Below are positions 48,209 through 57,506 of a stretch of DNA of 64,000 nucleotides, one piece after another. Source of the stretch: Flavobacterium algicola (GTDB taxonomy: Bacteria > Bacteroidota > Bacteroidia > Flavobacteriales > Flavobacteriaceae); assembly GCF_022399565.1 (NCBI RefSeq), contig NZ_JAJTUT010000001.1, forward strand, positions 248,001-312,000, written 5' to 3'. Within the stretch, counting starts at the first letter, position 1. Each line of letters starts with the position of its first letter. A model generated the notes under the pieces. The model did not search any database and was not told the DNA's origin. It was given only the letters and a program-made list of their open reading frames with translations. The position numbers were made by a program, and so were the translations under genes.

Positions 48209-49048
48209 ATGAATGCATTACAAACAATTATAGAACAAGCTTGGGAAAACAGAGCTTTGTTACAAGAAGAAACAACAACAAACGCGATTAGAGAAGTAAT
48301 TGAATTACTTGATTCTGGAAAATTACGTGTTGCGGAACCAAAAGGTAATACTTCGACTTCGCTCAGTACAGACTCTTGGCAAGTAAACGAATGGGTTAAG
48401 AAAGCAGTAGTAATGTATTTCCCTATTCAAAAAATGGAAACTTGGGAAGCTGGAATATTCGAATACCATGATAAAATGGAATTAAAGAAAGACTATGCTG
48501 CCAAAGGTGTTCGTGTTGTACCTGGTGCTTCTGCTCGTTATGGATCTTATATTTCAAGCGGCGTAATCATGATGCCAAGTTATGTAAACATTGGTGCTTA
48601 TGTTGACGCAGGAACAATGGTTGATACTTGGGCAACTGTGGGGAGCTGCGCTCAAATTGGTAAAGATGTTCACTTAAGTGGTGGTGTAGGTATTGGTGGC
48701 GTTTTAGAGCCTTTACAAGCTGCACCAGTTATTATCGAAGATGGTGCTTTTATCGGTTCTCGCTGTATCGTAGTCGAAGGAGTTCATGTTGGTAAAGAAG
48801 CTGTTCTTGGAGCAAATGTTTGCTTGACTGCATCTACAAAAATTATAGACGTAACAGGAGATACTCCAGTTGAGATGAAAGGTTTTGTACCGGCTCGCTC
48901 TGTTGTGATTCCTGGAAGCTATACAAAAAAATTCGCCGCAGGTGAATTTCAAGTACCATGTGCTTTAATTATCGGTACTCGTAAACCTTCTACTGATTTA
49001 AAAACATCATTGAACAACGCATTGCGTGAGTACGATGTAGCAGTATAA
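48209..49048 (+). CDS. dapD: Tetrahydrodipicolinate N-succinyltransferase
   Basis: DapD succinylates tetrahydrodipicolinate in the diaminopimelate/lysine pathway, feeding peptidoglycan synthesis. An N-terminal helical domain (to about residue 95) precedes a left-handed beta-helix of hexapeptide repeats (GSYISSGVIMMPSYVNIGAYVDAGTMVDTW, then GVHVGKEAVLGANVCLTASTKI). The length is 279 residues. Between RVAEPKG and SWQVNEWVKKAV there are about nine unusual residues, NTSTSLSTD, encoded by a segment (48351-48370) that looks like a dispersed flavobacterial repeat. It follows ruvX divergently. Confidence 0.95.
   Translation: MNALQTIIEQAWENRALLQEETTTNAIREVIELLDSGKLRVAEPKGNTSTSLSTDSWQVNEWVKKAVVMYFPIQKMETWEAGIFEYHDKMELKKDYAAKGVRVVPGASARYGSYISSGVIMMPSYVNIGAYVDAGTMVDTWATVGSCAQIGKDVHLSGGVGIGGVLEPLQAAPVIIEDGAFIGSRCIVVEGVHVGKEAVLGANVCLTASTKIIDVTGDTPVEMKGFVPARSVVIPGSYTKKFAAGEFQVPCALIIGTRKPSTDLKTSLNNALREYDVAV
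48347..48373. repeat. Repeat-derived insertion in dapD
   Basis: The core CTTCGACTTCGCTCAGTACA (48351-48370) is like a short sequence I recall from flavobacterial intergenic repeats. It adds roughly nine in-frame codons to dapD. Confidence 0.5.
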
Positions 49049-49069
49049 ATCACTTTAATAAAAGATAGC

Positions 49070-50191
49070 ATGAATATTGGCTTTGAAGCAAAAAGAGTTT
49101 TTCACAACAAAACGGGTCTAGGTAATTATAGCCGTGATCTCATTCGCATTCTCAGCCAATATTCTTCAAAAAACAGTTATTTTTTATACAATCCAAAATC
49201 TTCATCTGCTAATCTGTTTGAACCTAATGAACAGAATGTATTTGAAAAAAAACCAAAAACAGCCTTCTATACTCGTTTTTACAACCTTTGGAGACAAAAA
49301 GGGATTATCAACGATCTTTTGGCAGATAGAATAACACTTTTTCATGGTCTATCTGGCGAAATACCAATTGGACTAAAAAAAAATAAAATCACAAGTGTGG
49401 TCACTATACACGATTTGATTTTTATGCACTACCCCCACCTCTATTCTTTTTTTGATCGAAAGATTCACTATTTAAAGTTTAAAAAAGCTGCTAAAAATGC
49501 AGATAAAATAATAGCTATTAGTGAACAAACTAAAGAAGATATTATACGCTTTCTAAATGTTGATAGCAGCAAAGTAACCGTAATTTATCAAGGTTGCCAT
49601 GCAGCCTTTAAAACTGAATATACTAACGCTGAAAAAGATTTAGTACTTAAAAAATACAACCTTCCCGAAAATTATATTTTAAACGTAGGTACGATAGAAG
49701 AGCGAAAAAATGCATTCACAATTGTAAAAGCAATTAAGAATATAGATACCACATTGATTATCATAGGTAGAGAAACTAAGTATACTACGATCATCAAAAA
49801 ATATTTAAAAGATAATAACATTGAGAATAAAGTAATTTTTCTAACAGGGTTAACTACCAAAGAACTGGCTATTACTTACCAACTTGCATCCATTTTTATT
49901 TACCCTTCTATTTTTGAAGGATTTGGAATTCCGATTATAGAAGCACTTTATTCCAAAACTCCTGTTATCACCAATAAGTTTGGAGTATTTCCTGAAGCAG
50001 GAGGTCCTGATAGTATCTATATTGATCCTAACGATGTTGCTGAAATGGAGAAGGAAATTAAATCACTGCTAAACGATACACAGTTACGACATACTATTGC
50101 TGACAAAGGGTTTAAATTTGTGCAAAAATTCAACGATCCTTTACTAGCAAAACAAGTAATTGCTACATATGAAAATGTATTGCAAGATTAA
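49070..50191 (+). CDS. Glycosyltransferase family 4
   Basis: A retaining GT-B glycosyltransferase of 373 residues. N-terminal GLGNYSRDL and VVTIHDLIFMHYP are typical, the C-terminal half contains ILNVGTIEERKN and the donor-binding block IYPSIFEGFGIPIIEAL (Glu283 and Glu291). It probably adds a sugar to a surface polysaccharide. It lies 21 bases after dapD, so read-through is possible, but the function connects to the three glycosyltransferases downstream. Confidence 0.93.
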   Translation: MNIGFEAKRVFHNKTGLGNYSRDLIRILSQYSSKNSYFLYNPKSSSANLFEPNEQNVFEKKPKTAFYTRFYNLWRQKGIINDLLADRITLFHGLSGEIPIGLKKNKITSVVTIHDLIFMHYPHLYSFFDRKIHYLKFKKAAKNADKIIAISEQTKEDIIRFLNVDSSKVTVIYQGCHAAFKTEYTNAEKDLVLKKYNLPENYILNVGTIEERKNAFTIVKAIKNIDTTLIIIGRETKYTTIIKKYLKDNNIENKVIFLTGLTTKELAITYQLASIFIYPSIFEGFGIPIIEALYSKTPVITNKFGVFPEAGGPDSIYIDPNDVAEMEKEIKSLLNDTQLRHTIADKGFKFVQKFNDPLLAKQVIATYENVLQD

Positions 50192-50272
50192 GTTATTGTA
50201 TCTAATCATTAATTCAATCAATAGCATGTCAAGAAAACTTGGCTATTATTAATTCTAAAGAAAAACAAAAAA

Positions 50273-51376
50273 ATGAAGCCAAAAAATATTTGCTTTGTAA
50301 ATTCAATCATTCCTTGGGGTGGTGGTGAAAAATGGCACTATGAAAATGCGCTTCTATTACAGGAAAACAAGTATAATATTTCGTTTATTACACGACCTGA
50401 ATCTGTTTTATTTCAAAAATTGCAACCTAACAAGGCAATCCATTTATTCGGAATAAAAATTGCAAAGTGGAGTGTTTTTAATCCATTGAAAATATTTAAG
50501 ATTTACAGTTTTCTTAAAGAAAATCAGATTGATACTATTCTTCTGAATTTCCCGAACGATTTAAAAATAATGGCCGTAGCAGCAAAATTAGCCAACGTTC
50601 CAAATATAATATACCGTAGAGGTAGCGATATTCCAATAAAATATTCATTCACCAATAAGTTGATTTTTCATAATGCGATTACGCATATGATTGCAAATTC
50701 TGTAGCTACTTCAAAATCTATCAATGTTAACAGTAAAGGAAGAGACTTATTCCCTAAAGAAAAAATTAAAATTATATACAACCACATTAATTTTAACAAA
50801 GATAACAGTTCGGACACTACACTTTATCAAAAAACCGATCCCGAAGAGCTCATTCTCGGGAATGTTGGTCGAATTGACAAACAAAAATACCAAGAATTTT
50901 TAGTTTACGTTTCAGAAAAACTTTTACAGCATGGCGTGAAGCATAAAATCATCATTGCTGGAACTGGAAAATTAGAGACGCAGTTAAAAAAACTCATCGC
51001 AGATAAAAAATTAGAAAGTCAATTTATTTTCAGCGGTTTTTTAAACGATGTATCGCTTTTGTATAATACTATTGATTTATTTTTATTGCCATCGCTTTGG
51101 GAAGGATTTGGATATGTGATTGCAGAAGCTTCAGCACATAAGAAGCCCACTATCGCTTTTAACATTAGTAGTATGCCTGAGCTGATAGATGATGGAAAGA
51201 CTGGATTCATTGTTCCGTTAAATGATTTAAACCTATTTTGCGAGAAAATTATCTATTTCTATAAAAATAGATCAGAGTTAAAAACCTTTGGCGAAAGTGC
51301 CTATCAATTTTCGAAAGATAGATTTTCGAAAGAAGTAATTGTAAACGATTTTTTAAACTATATTCAAAATTTATAA
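50273..51376 (+). CDS. Glycosyltransferase family 4
   Basis: The 367-residue GT-B protein starts with PWGGGEKWHYENALLL, a donor-site glycine loop, and carries the conserved LPSLWEGFGYVIAEASAHKKP block (Glu277 and Glu285) and GTGKLETQLKKLI. Its substrate is unknown; lipopolysaccharide core or O-antigen assembly is plausible. It is downstream of another GT4 gene on the same strand, with an 81-base gap. Confidence 0.93.
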   Translation: MKPKNICFVNSIIPWGGGEKWHYENALLLQENKYNISFITRPESVLFQKLQPNKAIHLFGIKIAKWSVFNPLKIFKIYSFLKENQIDTILLNFPNDLKIMAVAAKLANVPNIIYRRGSDIPIKYSFTNKLIFHNAITHMIANSVATSKSINVNSKGRDLFPKEKIKIIYNHINFNKDNSSDTTLYQKTDPEELILGNVGRIDKQKYQEFLVYVSEKLLQHGVKHKIIIAGTGKLETQLKKLIADKKLESQFIFSGFLNDVSLLYNTIDLFLLPSLWEGFGYVIAEASAHKKPTIAFNISSMPELIDDGKTGFIVPLNDLNLFCEKIIYFYKNRSELKTFGESAYQFSKDRFSKEVIVNDFLNYIQNL

Positions 51377-51404
51377 TATCACATAATCATAGCATATAAA
51401 AGAA

Positions 51405-51446
51405 AGCGACCATTACTCTACGATATAATAGGTCGATTTTTTTTTT
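51405..51446 (+). terminator. Terminator after the second GT4 gene
   Basis: CGACCATTA-type stem pairs with TAATAGGTCG and is followed by a run of T residues between convergent genes. Confidence 0.6.
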
Positions 51447-52204
51447 TACTTTGTTCTAAAACCGTTCGCCTCGTTTATTTTTAAGCATTTGGTCATTGTA
51501 TATAAAGAAGAATAATACGACCAGTAGAAACCTTCTTTACCATTTAAAATATTACGATCAATTAAATATTTTTTAAAGAAATCGAAATTAGTTTTTAAAA
51601 GAATCATGCCAAAAGAATAGCTTTTCTTACCCGCTTTGGACGTAGCATGCAGACTCGTATATTTATTAAATTTATAAAAATAATCTTCTATAGACTTATA
51701 ACTAAAGTGAACGAAGTTGCTTTTTAATTTTTCTTTTTTACCAGAAACAATAACACTCTCGTGCACAACATTAGCATTAAAGTTACCTCTAGACTTATCG
51801 AATAACCTTAAAAAATAACGATTACTTTCGTTTCCGTATTTAAATTTTCGATCAAGAAAAACATGCTGCCTTTTGATAAAATAGGCCGCAACATCTGCAT
51901 TTTGCTTTGACAAAGTTTGGGGAATTTCCTTTATAAGTTCGGAACTTAAAATTTCATCCGCATCAAGAGATAGAATCCAGTTGTTTCTTGCTTTTGCAAC
52001 AGCAAATTGTTTTTGAGAACCGTAGCCTTCAAATTTATTATAATATACTTGAGCACCATACTTTTCGCATAAGGCTACAGTATTATCAGTGCTGCCAGAA
52101 TCTACAACAATAATTTCGTCTGCAAAAGCCAATTTATTAAGACAGTTTTCAATTATTGACTCCTCATTAAGGGTGATTAACACTACCGATACCTTTTGCT
52201 CCAT
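51446..52204 (-). CDS. Glycosyltransferase family 2 (LPS core-type, WaaE/KdtX-like)
   Basis: The GT-A signatures are VSVVLITLNEESIIENCL (about 5-22), VVDSGSTDNT (33-42) and the metal-binding DADE at 81-84 (ILSLDADEIL). The layout, with the acceptor-region KYGNESNRYFLRLFDKSRGNF and NAKVHE-like NVVHESV, resembles LPS core glucosyltransferases. The length is 252 residues, one catalytic domain with no membrane helix. It is oriented against its neighbours. Confidence 0.9.
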   Translation of the reverse strand: MEQKVSVVLITLNEESIIENCLNKLAFADEIIVVDSGSTDNTVALCEKYGAQVYYNKFEGYGSQKQFAVAKARNNWILSLDADEILSSELIKEIPQTLSKQNADVAAYFIKRQHVFLDRKFKYGNESNRYFLRLFDKSRGNFNANVVHESVIVSGKKEKLKSNFVHFSYKSIEDYFYKFNKYTSLHATSKAGKKSYSFGMILLKTNFDFFKKYLIDRNILNGKEGFYWSYYSSLYTMTKCLKINEANGFRTK

Positions 52205-52378
52205 GACAATATTTTCTTTATTACTTAATTACTAATACTTATAAATTTATCCCCCTACTCCCGTCTCGACATTGGTACGATAACGATTCGGCTTTATGAT
52301 TTGATAATTTTGAATAACAAACCATATTTTAAAAAACATATAGTAAAATTAGTATATTCGCAAAACTAAACAATTTAT

Positions 52379-53254
52379 ATGAAAGTCGCAGGTTTTACCA
52401 TTGTACGTAATGCAATAAAATATAATTATCCTATTGTAGAGGCTATTGAATCTGTACTTCCAATCTGTGATGAATTTATCGTTGCTGTCGGAAAATCAGA
52501 AGATCAAACTTTAGAGTTGATTAAAAGTATCAAATCGGATAAAATAAAAATTATTGAAACCACTTGGGATGACTCACTTCGCGAAGGTGGAAAGGTCTTA
52601 GCAGTCGAAACCAATAAGGCTTTTGCAGCGATAAGCAAAGATATGGATTGGTGTTTTTACATACAAGGTGATGAAGGAGTTCACGAAAAGTATTTGCCAA
52701 TTGTAAAAAAAGCGATGCAAGATAACCTACAAAACAATAAAGTTGAAGGTTTACTATTTAATTATAAGCATTTCTACGGTTCTTATGACTATTATGCACA
52801 TGCAAGAAACTGGTATCGAAAAGAAATTAGAGTAGTTCGAAACATTCCTGGAATTACTAGTTACAAAGATGCACAAGGTTTTAGAATTAACGATAGAAAA
52901 TTAAATGTTAAGCAAATTGATGCCGAAATATATCATTATGGTTGGGTTAAACCACCTGAAGGATATACATTAAAATTTAGGGATTTTAATAAGCTATGGC
53001 ATTCTGATGAAGTAGTGAATCAAAAATTTAATGAGACCTATACTTTCAATTATGAAAATGCAGGTAAATTATATCTCTTTAAAGATTCTCACCCAAAAGT
53101 GATGCAACAGAGAATTAATCAAGTAAACTGGAAGTTTGATTTAGATCCGACAAAAGTAAAAGCAAAAAGCAAAGTAACTTATAAAGTTCTTGATTGGATA
53201 GAGAAATTTACTGGCTATCGCTTTTTTGAATATAAAAATTACAATAAAATCTAA
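52379..53254 (+). CDS. Glycosyltransferase family 2-like protein
   Basis: MKVAGFTIVRNAIKYNYPIVEAIESVLPICDEFIVAVGKSEDQT gives a GT-A-like Rossmann start; the metal/donor motif is near FYIQGDEGVHEKY (a GDE in place of DxD), followed by NWYRKEIRVVRNIPGI. The 291-residue length is complete. It is probably involved in surface glycan assembly. TATATTCG upstream (about 52353) resembles a -7 element but is not a perfect match. Confidence 0.82.
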   Translation: MKVAGFTIVRNAIKYNYPIVEAIESVLPICDEFIVAVGKSEDQTLELIKSIKSDKIKIIETTWDDSLREGGKVLAVETNKAFAAISKDMDWCFYIQGDEGVHEKYLPIVKKAMQDNLQNNKVEGLLFNYKHFYGSYDYYAHARNWYRKEIRVVRNIPGITSYKDAQGFRINDRKLNVKQIDAEIYHYGWVKPPEGYTLKFRDFNKLWHSDEVVNQKFNETYTFNYENAGKLYLFKDSHPKVMQQRINQVNWKFDLDPTKVKAKSKVTYKVLDWIEKFTGYRFFEYKNYNKI

Positions 53255-53415
53255 AACATTATGAAGCTTGCCATTTTTATATTTTGAATGTGGTAAATGT
53301 TTAAATAATAAGGCTTGTTGAATTTTAATATGCATAAAATAGGCTATTAAAATTCAATAAGTTTTTTTCGATAAAAACTGAAAAACAACTAGCTTTACAG
53401 TCTGAATAAAAAATT

Positions 53416-54615
53416 ATGATTAATCCTTCTGCTCCTGGCTGGATCGACAAATACTTCATTAAACAATTACCATCCAAGAACGTTTTAAATAATGATACAG
53501 ACGCCTTTTATCTAAAAGTACGTGAAACAGGATTTATTTATGGACATGTTGTTTCTTTTGAAACGGAAACGCCGATAGAAACAAGAGGGCTAGTACAAAA
53601 TGAGATACCAAAAGTTGCCTTACTCAACATATTACATGCAACCTATCAGCTGCATCACTTAGAAAACAACCCGCAACACTTTATTAAGCAGGCACTGCAA
53701 TTTTACGATTCTATGAGTCCGCAGGGTTTTAACTTATTAAAAAAAGTTCTTCCAAACAGCCCTGATGCTATTAATTTGGAAAAAATTATTGATAGTAGAG
53801 TTCAGACCAATATCGATATGGTGAGTAAAAACTTTTCTCATATCGTTACCAACGCTTTACTATTTATAGATGTATTGGCTTTTCATCAATATTTGATTCA
53901 TGGAGTACTACCAGAAAAATACTTAAAGAAAATTGAAGAAGCCGTAATTAGCGTGGTTTCGCTTTCTTTAAAGACAAAAACGAATCAATCAAAATACGAT
54001 GATTTACTGATAAAACTTTTTGAAGCATCTGTGAGGTATAGCAAATTTTCTAATATTAATGTTCAAAATATAGAAAGTTTAGATCTAAGCTATTTTAGCA
54101 GCAAACTAGAAAAGCATTATCTATTAGACATGGCAGGAATGTCCCTATGGAATGATGGAAAAGTTGAAAATGACGAGGCTTATTTTTTATATAAACTTGC
54201 AGATAAATTAAATATAGATGAAGATTTTGTGACTGAAAGTATTAGAAGTACTGATTCATTTATAAGTCGTTACAAAAAAGATATTCCATATTTCAATTAC
54301 TCTAATCCTGTTAAACACTTTTACGACCAAACAACGAAAAATGTTGAAACATTAATTATTCGAAATAAAAACAGATTGTTTAAAGAAATTATGGGCAGCA
54401 AAGAGCTCATGATACTTCTTGCGCACTCAACTAAGAGAGATTTAGATGAAAAGGAGAAGAAGAAGGTCAAGAAGCAATTATTAGATATTTGCAAAACAAT
54501 ACCTTCACTAACCATATTTTTACTTCCTGGCGGAAGCTTATTACTCCCTATACTCATAAAATTTATCCCGAAAATGCTACCCTCAGCATTCAACGAAAAT
54601 TTAGATAATGAATAA
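53416..54615 (+). CDS. LETM1-related biofilm-associated protein
   Basis: The 399-residue protein opens with MINPSAPGWIDKYFIKQL and has a helical middle and a C-terminal block CKTIPSLTIFLLPGGSLLLPILIKFIPKMLPSAF, which resembles the LETM1 domain known from mitochondrial inner-membrane proteins. I recall the name LETM1-related biofilm-associated protein for flavobacterial homologues. The hydrophobic C-terminal segment may sit in or on the membrane. The biochemical function is unknown; the biofilm link is from naming, not from sequence. Confidence 0.85.
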   Translation: MINPSAPGWIDKYFIKQLPSKNVLNNDTDAFYLKVRETGFIYGHVVSFETETPIETRGLVQNEIPKVALLNILHATYQLHHLENNPQHFIKQALQFYDSMSPQGFNLLKKVLPNSPDAINLEKIIDSRVQTNIDMVSKNFSHIVTNALLFIDVLAFHQYLIHGVLPEKYLKKIEEAVISVVSLSLKTKTNQSKYDDLLIKLFEASVRYSKFSNINVQNIESLDLSYFSSKLEKHYLLDMAGMSLWNDGKVENDEAYFLYKLADKLNIDEDFVTESIRSTDSFISRYKKDIPYFNYSNPVKHFYDQTTKNVETLIIRNKNRLFKEIMGSKELMILLAHSTKRDLDEKEKKKVKKQLLDICKTIPSLTIFLLPGGSLLLPILIKFIPKMLPSAFNENLDNE

Positions 54616-54648
54616 AAAAAAAATCGCCTTAAAGGCGATTTTTTCTTT
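54616..54648. terminator. Convergent terminator
   Basis: AAAAAATCGCC pairs with GGCGATTTTTT, with an A tract and T tract on either side, between the LETM1-like and carbonic anhydrase genes. Confidence 0.9.
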
Positions 54649-54654
54649 TTATAA

Positions 54655-55290
54655 CTAAAATTTTAATTGATAAACTTCATCTAGCTCAGTGTTAGAACTA
54701 ATATTTACTTCTAAATCTGTTACATATCCAGAATTTAAACCATAAACCCAACCGTGAATCATTAGGTCTTGGCCATTTTTCCAAGCTCCTTGAACGATTG
54801 AAGTTTTAGACAAATCAAATACTTGTTCTTTAACATTAATCTCTACAAACGTATTAAAACGTTCTGTCTCATCTTGTATTGAGTCAAGATAATCTTTATG
54901 CAAACGGTAAACATCTTTTATATGACGAATCCAGTTGTCGATAATACCGATTGAAGAATTACCCATTGCAGCCTTTACTCCACCACAACCATAATGACCA
55001 CATACAATGACATGTTTTACCTTTAGAACATTAACTGCATAATCCAATACACTCAACATATTCATATCGGAGTGTACGATCATATTGGCAATATTACGAT
55101 GTACAAAAACTTCACCAGGTTTTGCACCAATAATTTCGTTTGCAGGTACTCTACTGTCAGAGCATCCAATCCACAACAATGGTGGATTTTGTCCTTTTGC
55201 TAAGTCAGCAAAAAAATTCTCATCGGTAGCTAATTTTGATTCTACCCACTGCTTATTATTCTCTAATATTTGTTTATAAAACTCTTTCAT
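54655..55290 (-). CDS. Beta-class carbonic anhydrase
   Basis: This zinc enzyme interconverts CO2 and bicarbonate. The zinc ligands are Cys43 (CSDSRVPA), His99 and Cys102 (HYGCGG), and the catalytic Asp-Arg dyad is Asp45-Arg47. The length is 211 residues. It is 70 bases downstream of the SulP transporter on the same strand, the known pairing for bicarbonate-type SulP proteins; in this context it probably uses or supplies bicarbonate. Confidence 0.96.
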   Translation of the reverse strand: MKEFYKQILENNKQWVESKLATDENFFADLAKGQNPPLLWIGCSDSRVPANEIIGAKPGEVFVHRNIANMIVHSDMNMLSVLDYAVNVLKVKHVIVCGHYGCGGVKAAMGNSSIGIIDNWIRHIKDVYRLHKDYLDSIQDETERFNTFVEINVKEQVFDLSKTSIVQGAWKNGQDLMIHGWVYGLNSGYVTDLEVNISSNTELDEVYQLKF

Positions 55291-55360
55291 AAATTTATAT
55301 TTTTATTATTTATTTATTTTAAATCGCATAGTCTTTAACTAGCAATCTTAAAGATTTAAA

Positions 55361-57016
55361 TTATTTATTGAATGTACTGTTGACTGTTTCTTTCTTAATT
55401 AATTTTCGCTTGGCAACGTCATAATAGTGTTCCAAGGATACATGATTGGCAGATTCTGGCGAATTTTCTAAATCATATGCATTTTTAAAGCCTTTAAGTT
55501 TTACTTTAATATTATTGTCCCTAGCTTTTATTTCCTTAAACTCACTAATCAAATCTAAGATATCATGTGCTATATAAACAGTGTCGTGTGCATTGATAAT
55601 TACATGAGAGTTGGCAGGGATAGAACTAAGAGTTGATTTTATTGCCGCTTTGTTCAAAAATGAAACTTCTTGCGCCAAATCGATATGAATTACATCACCA
55701 TCAACATATTCATCTTTCTTGAAACTGTATGCTCTTTTAAGATTTCCTCTTAAAATGAAAATAATACTGATAACCATACCTAGCATAACACCTTTTAATA
55801 AATCTGTAGCTACTACAGCGACAAGTGTGGCAATAAAAGGAATAAATTGGTATTTCCCTTTTTCCCAGAAATGTTTAATCGTTGCAGGTTTTGCTAATTT
55901 GTAACCCACCAATATTAAAATCGTAGCAAGAGTTGCTAGTGGAATTTTATTTAATAAAACTGGAACGGCTAAAACACTTAACAGCAGTAAAAAACCGTGA
56001 ATAATAGTCGACATTTTTGATTTTGCACCAGCATTATTGTTAGCAGACGAACGTACTACTACTGAAGTCATAGGTAGACCACCTAAAAGTGAACTTACTA
56101 TATTTCCAATTCCTTGCGCTTTTAATTCAACGTTAGTATTGGTATACCTTTTCTGCACATCCATTCTATCGGCTGCTTCAATACACAATAAAGTCTCAAT
56201 AGAAGCTACGATTGCAATAGTCAAACCAGTAATCCAAACCTTTGGGTTTGTGATTCCTGCAAAGTTAGGAGTTATAATAATTTCTTTGAACTCATCAAAT
56301 GAAGTTGGAACAGGTAGTGAAACGAGATGTGCACTAGAAATAGCAAAACTACTCCCTGTCATTATAAATACTTCATTCAGTGCAATTCCCGAAATTACAG
56401 CTATCAATGCTCCTGGAACTAACTTTAATTTTCTTAAAAATGGTACTCTATCCCATGAGATCAGGATAACCAAAGACACAACAGTAATTATAACTGCTCC
56501 TAATTGAATGTGATTAAAAACCTCAAAAAGTGATGAGAATGAATTATCCCCATTGCTTTGAACGAAAGATTGATCCCCTTCAAAATCGGCATCATAACCA
56601 AATGCGTGTGGAATTTGTTTTAGGATTATGATAACTCCAATACCCGCTAACATTCCTTCAATAACATTTGTTGGAAAATAATTAGAGATACTACCCGCTT
56701 TCAAAAAGCCTAGACCTAACTGTATCAGACCTGCGATAAAAACAGCAGTTAAGAACACATCAAAGGCGCCAAAATCGGTAATTGCAGTAAGGATAATTGC
56801 TGTAAGACCAGCAGCTGGTCCAGAAACACTAATATGAGATTGACTTAAATATCCAACAACTAGACCCCCAATGATTCCCGAAATAATTCCAGAAAATAAT
56901 GGTGCGCCAGAAGCCATTGCAATACCTAAGCAGAGTGGTAAAGCCACCAAGAAAACAACCAAACCTGAAGCGAAATCGGACTTAAGGTTGGCAAAAAGAT
57001 TAATTTTTTTTGACAT
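55361..57016 (-). CDS. SulP-family anion (bicarbonate/sulfate) transporter
   Basis: The 551-residue protein has about 12 membrane helices, with the SulP signatures FASGLVVFLVALPLCLGIAMASGAPL, SVSGPAAGLTAI and ALGIAM-like blocks, and a short C-terminal STAS-like domain (about 440-530, KAAIKSTLSSIPANSHVIINA). Linkage to a carbonic anhydrase suggests bicarbonate as substrate. The start is placed at 57016 (MSKKINLFANL); a longer frame from 57076 would add a 20-residue non-conserved stretch. Confidence 0.93.
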   Translation of the reverse strand: MSKKINLFANLKSDFASGLVVFLVALPLCLGIAMASGAPLFSGIISGIIGGLVVGYLSQSHISVSGPAAGLTAIILTAITDFGAFDVFLTAVFIAGLIQLGLGFLKAGSISNYFPTNVIEGMLAGIGVIIILKQIPHAFGYDADFEGDQSFVQSNGDNSFSSLFEVFNHIQLGAVIITVVSLVILISWDRVPFLRKLKLVPGALIAVISGIALNEVFIMTGSSFAISSAHLVSLPVPTSFDEFKEIIITPNFAGITNPKVWITGLTIAIVASIETLLCIEAADRMDVQKRYTNTNVELKAQGIGNIVSSLLGGLPMTSVVVRSSANNNAGAKSKMSTIIHGFLLLLSVLAVPVLLNKIPLATLATILILVGYKLAKPATIKHFWEKGKYQFIPFIATLVAVVATDLLKGVMLGMVISIIFILRGNLKRAYSFKKDEYVDGDVIHIDLAQEVSFLNKAAIKSTLSSIPANSHVIINAHDTVYIAHDILDLISEFKEIKARDNNIKVKLKGFKNAYDLENSPESANHVSLEHYYDVAKRKLIKKETVNSTFNK

Positions 57017-57100
57017 AATACTATTGTAAAAATTAGAAATAAAAAGTAACTGCATAACGTAATTGGATGCAATCATTTTTAACTTTAAAATCGAAATGTA

Positions 57101-57388
57101 CTATGCTAAGTCGGGAGGGGGGGAATAAATTTTCTTGAGAACCTTATCGTGTTTTGAAAGGTTTTCAGATAAAATAAGACTTGATTTGTGTATTTTGTTC
57201 TCTAAGAAATCAAGATTAAATACATACACATGAGCCACCACTTTTACTTCTTTATTCAATGAATGTTCTTCCTCTGAAAATTTATAAAAATAAGACGTAT
57301 CGCATTTCTTCTCTATTAACGTTATCACTGTTGGCGCTAATAAAAAAGAGACAAATAATAAAAATAAAAGTCTAGCGATTAATTTCAT
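57101..57388 (-). CDS. Small membrane-anchored protein next to SulP
   Basis: The 95-residue protein has an N-terminal hydrophobic segment (MKLIARLLFLLFVSFLLAPTVITLI) that anchors it, a periplasmic domain with SFSEEEHSLNKEVKVVAH, and a Pro-rich end, IYSPPPDLA. I recall similar proteins beside Bacteroidota SulP genes. It probably shares a transcript with SulP and carbonic anhydrase, starting from the -7 element at 57394-57401. No function is known. Confidence 0.72.
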   Translation of the reverse strand: MKLIARLLFLLFVSFLLAPTVITLIEKKCDTSYFYKFSEEEHSLNKEVKVVAHVYVFNLDFLENKIHKSSLILSENLSKHDKVLKKIYSPPPDLA

Positions 57389-57393
57389 ATTGA

Positions 57394-57401
57394 CAAAAGT
57401 A
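57394..57401 (-). promoter_or_regulatory. -7 element of the SulP-carbonic anhydrase operon
   Basis: Minus-strand TACTTTTG lies directly upstream of the small membrane protein ATG, leaving almost no leader. Confidence 0.5.
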
Positions 57402-57506
57402 TGCTTATTTGGAAAAAATCAATTGGTACTATTGTAAAATTAAAATAAAATTAACACATTTCCTAAGTTATACCCTAGACTTTTATTATTTAAAAATCAT
57501 GCATGA

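Noticed and set aside
49070..53254. Complete capsule or O-antigen cluster
   Set aside because: Only four glycosyltransferases of mixed orientation are present, with no flippase, polymerase or sugar-nucleotide genes.
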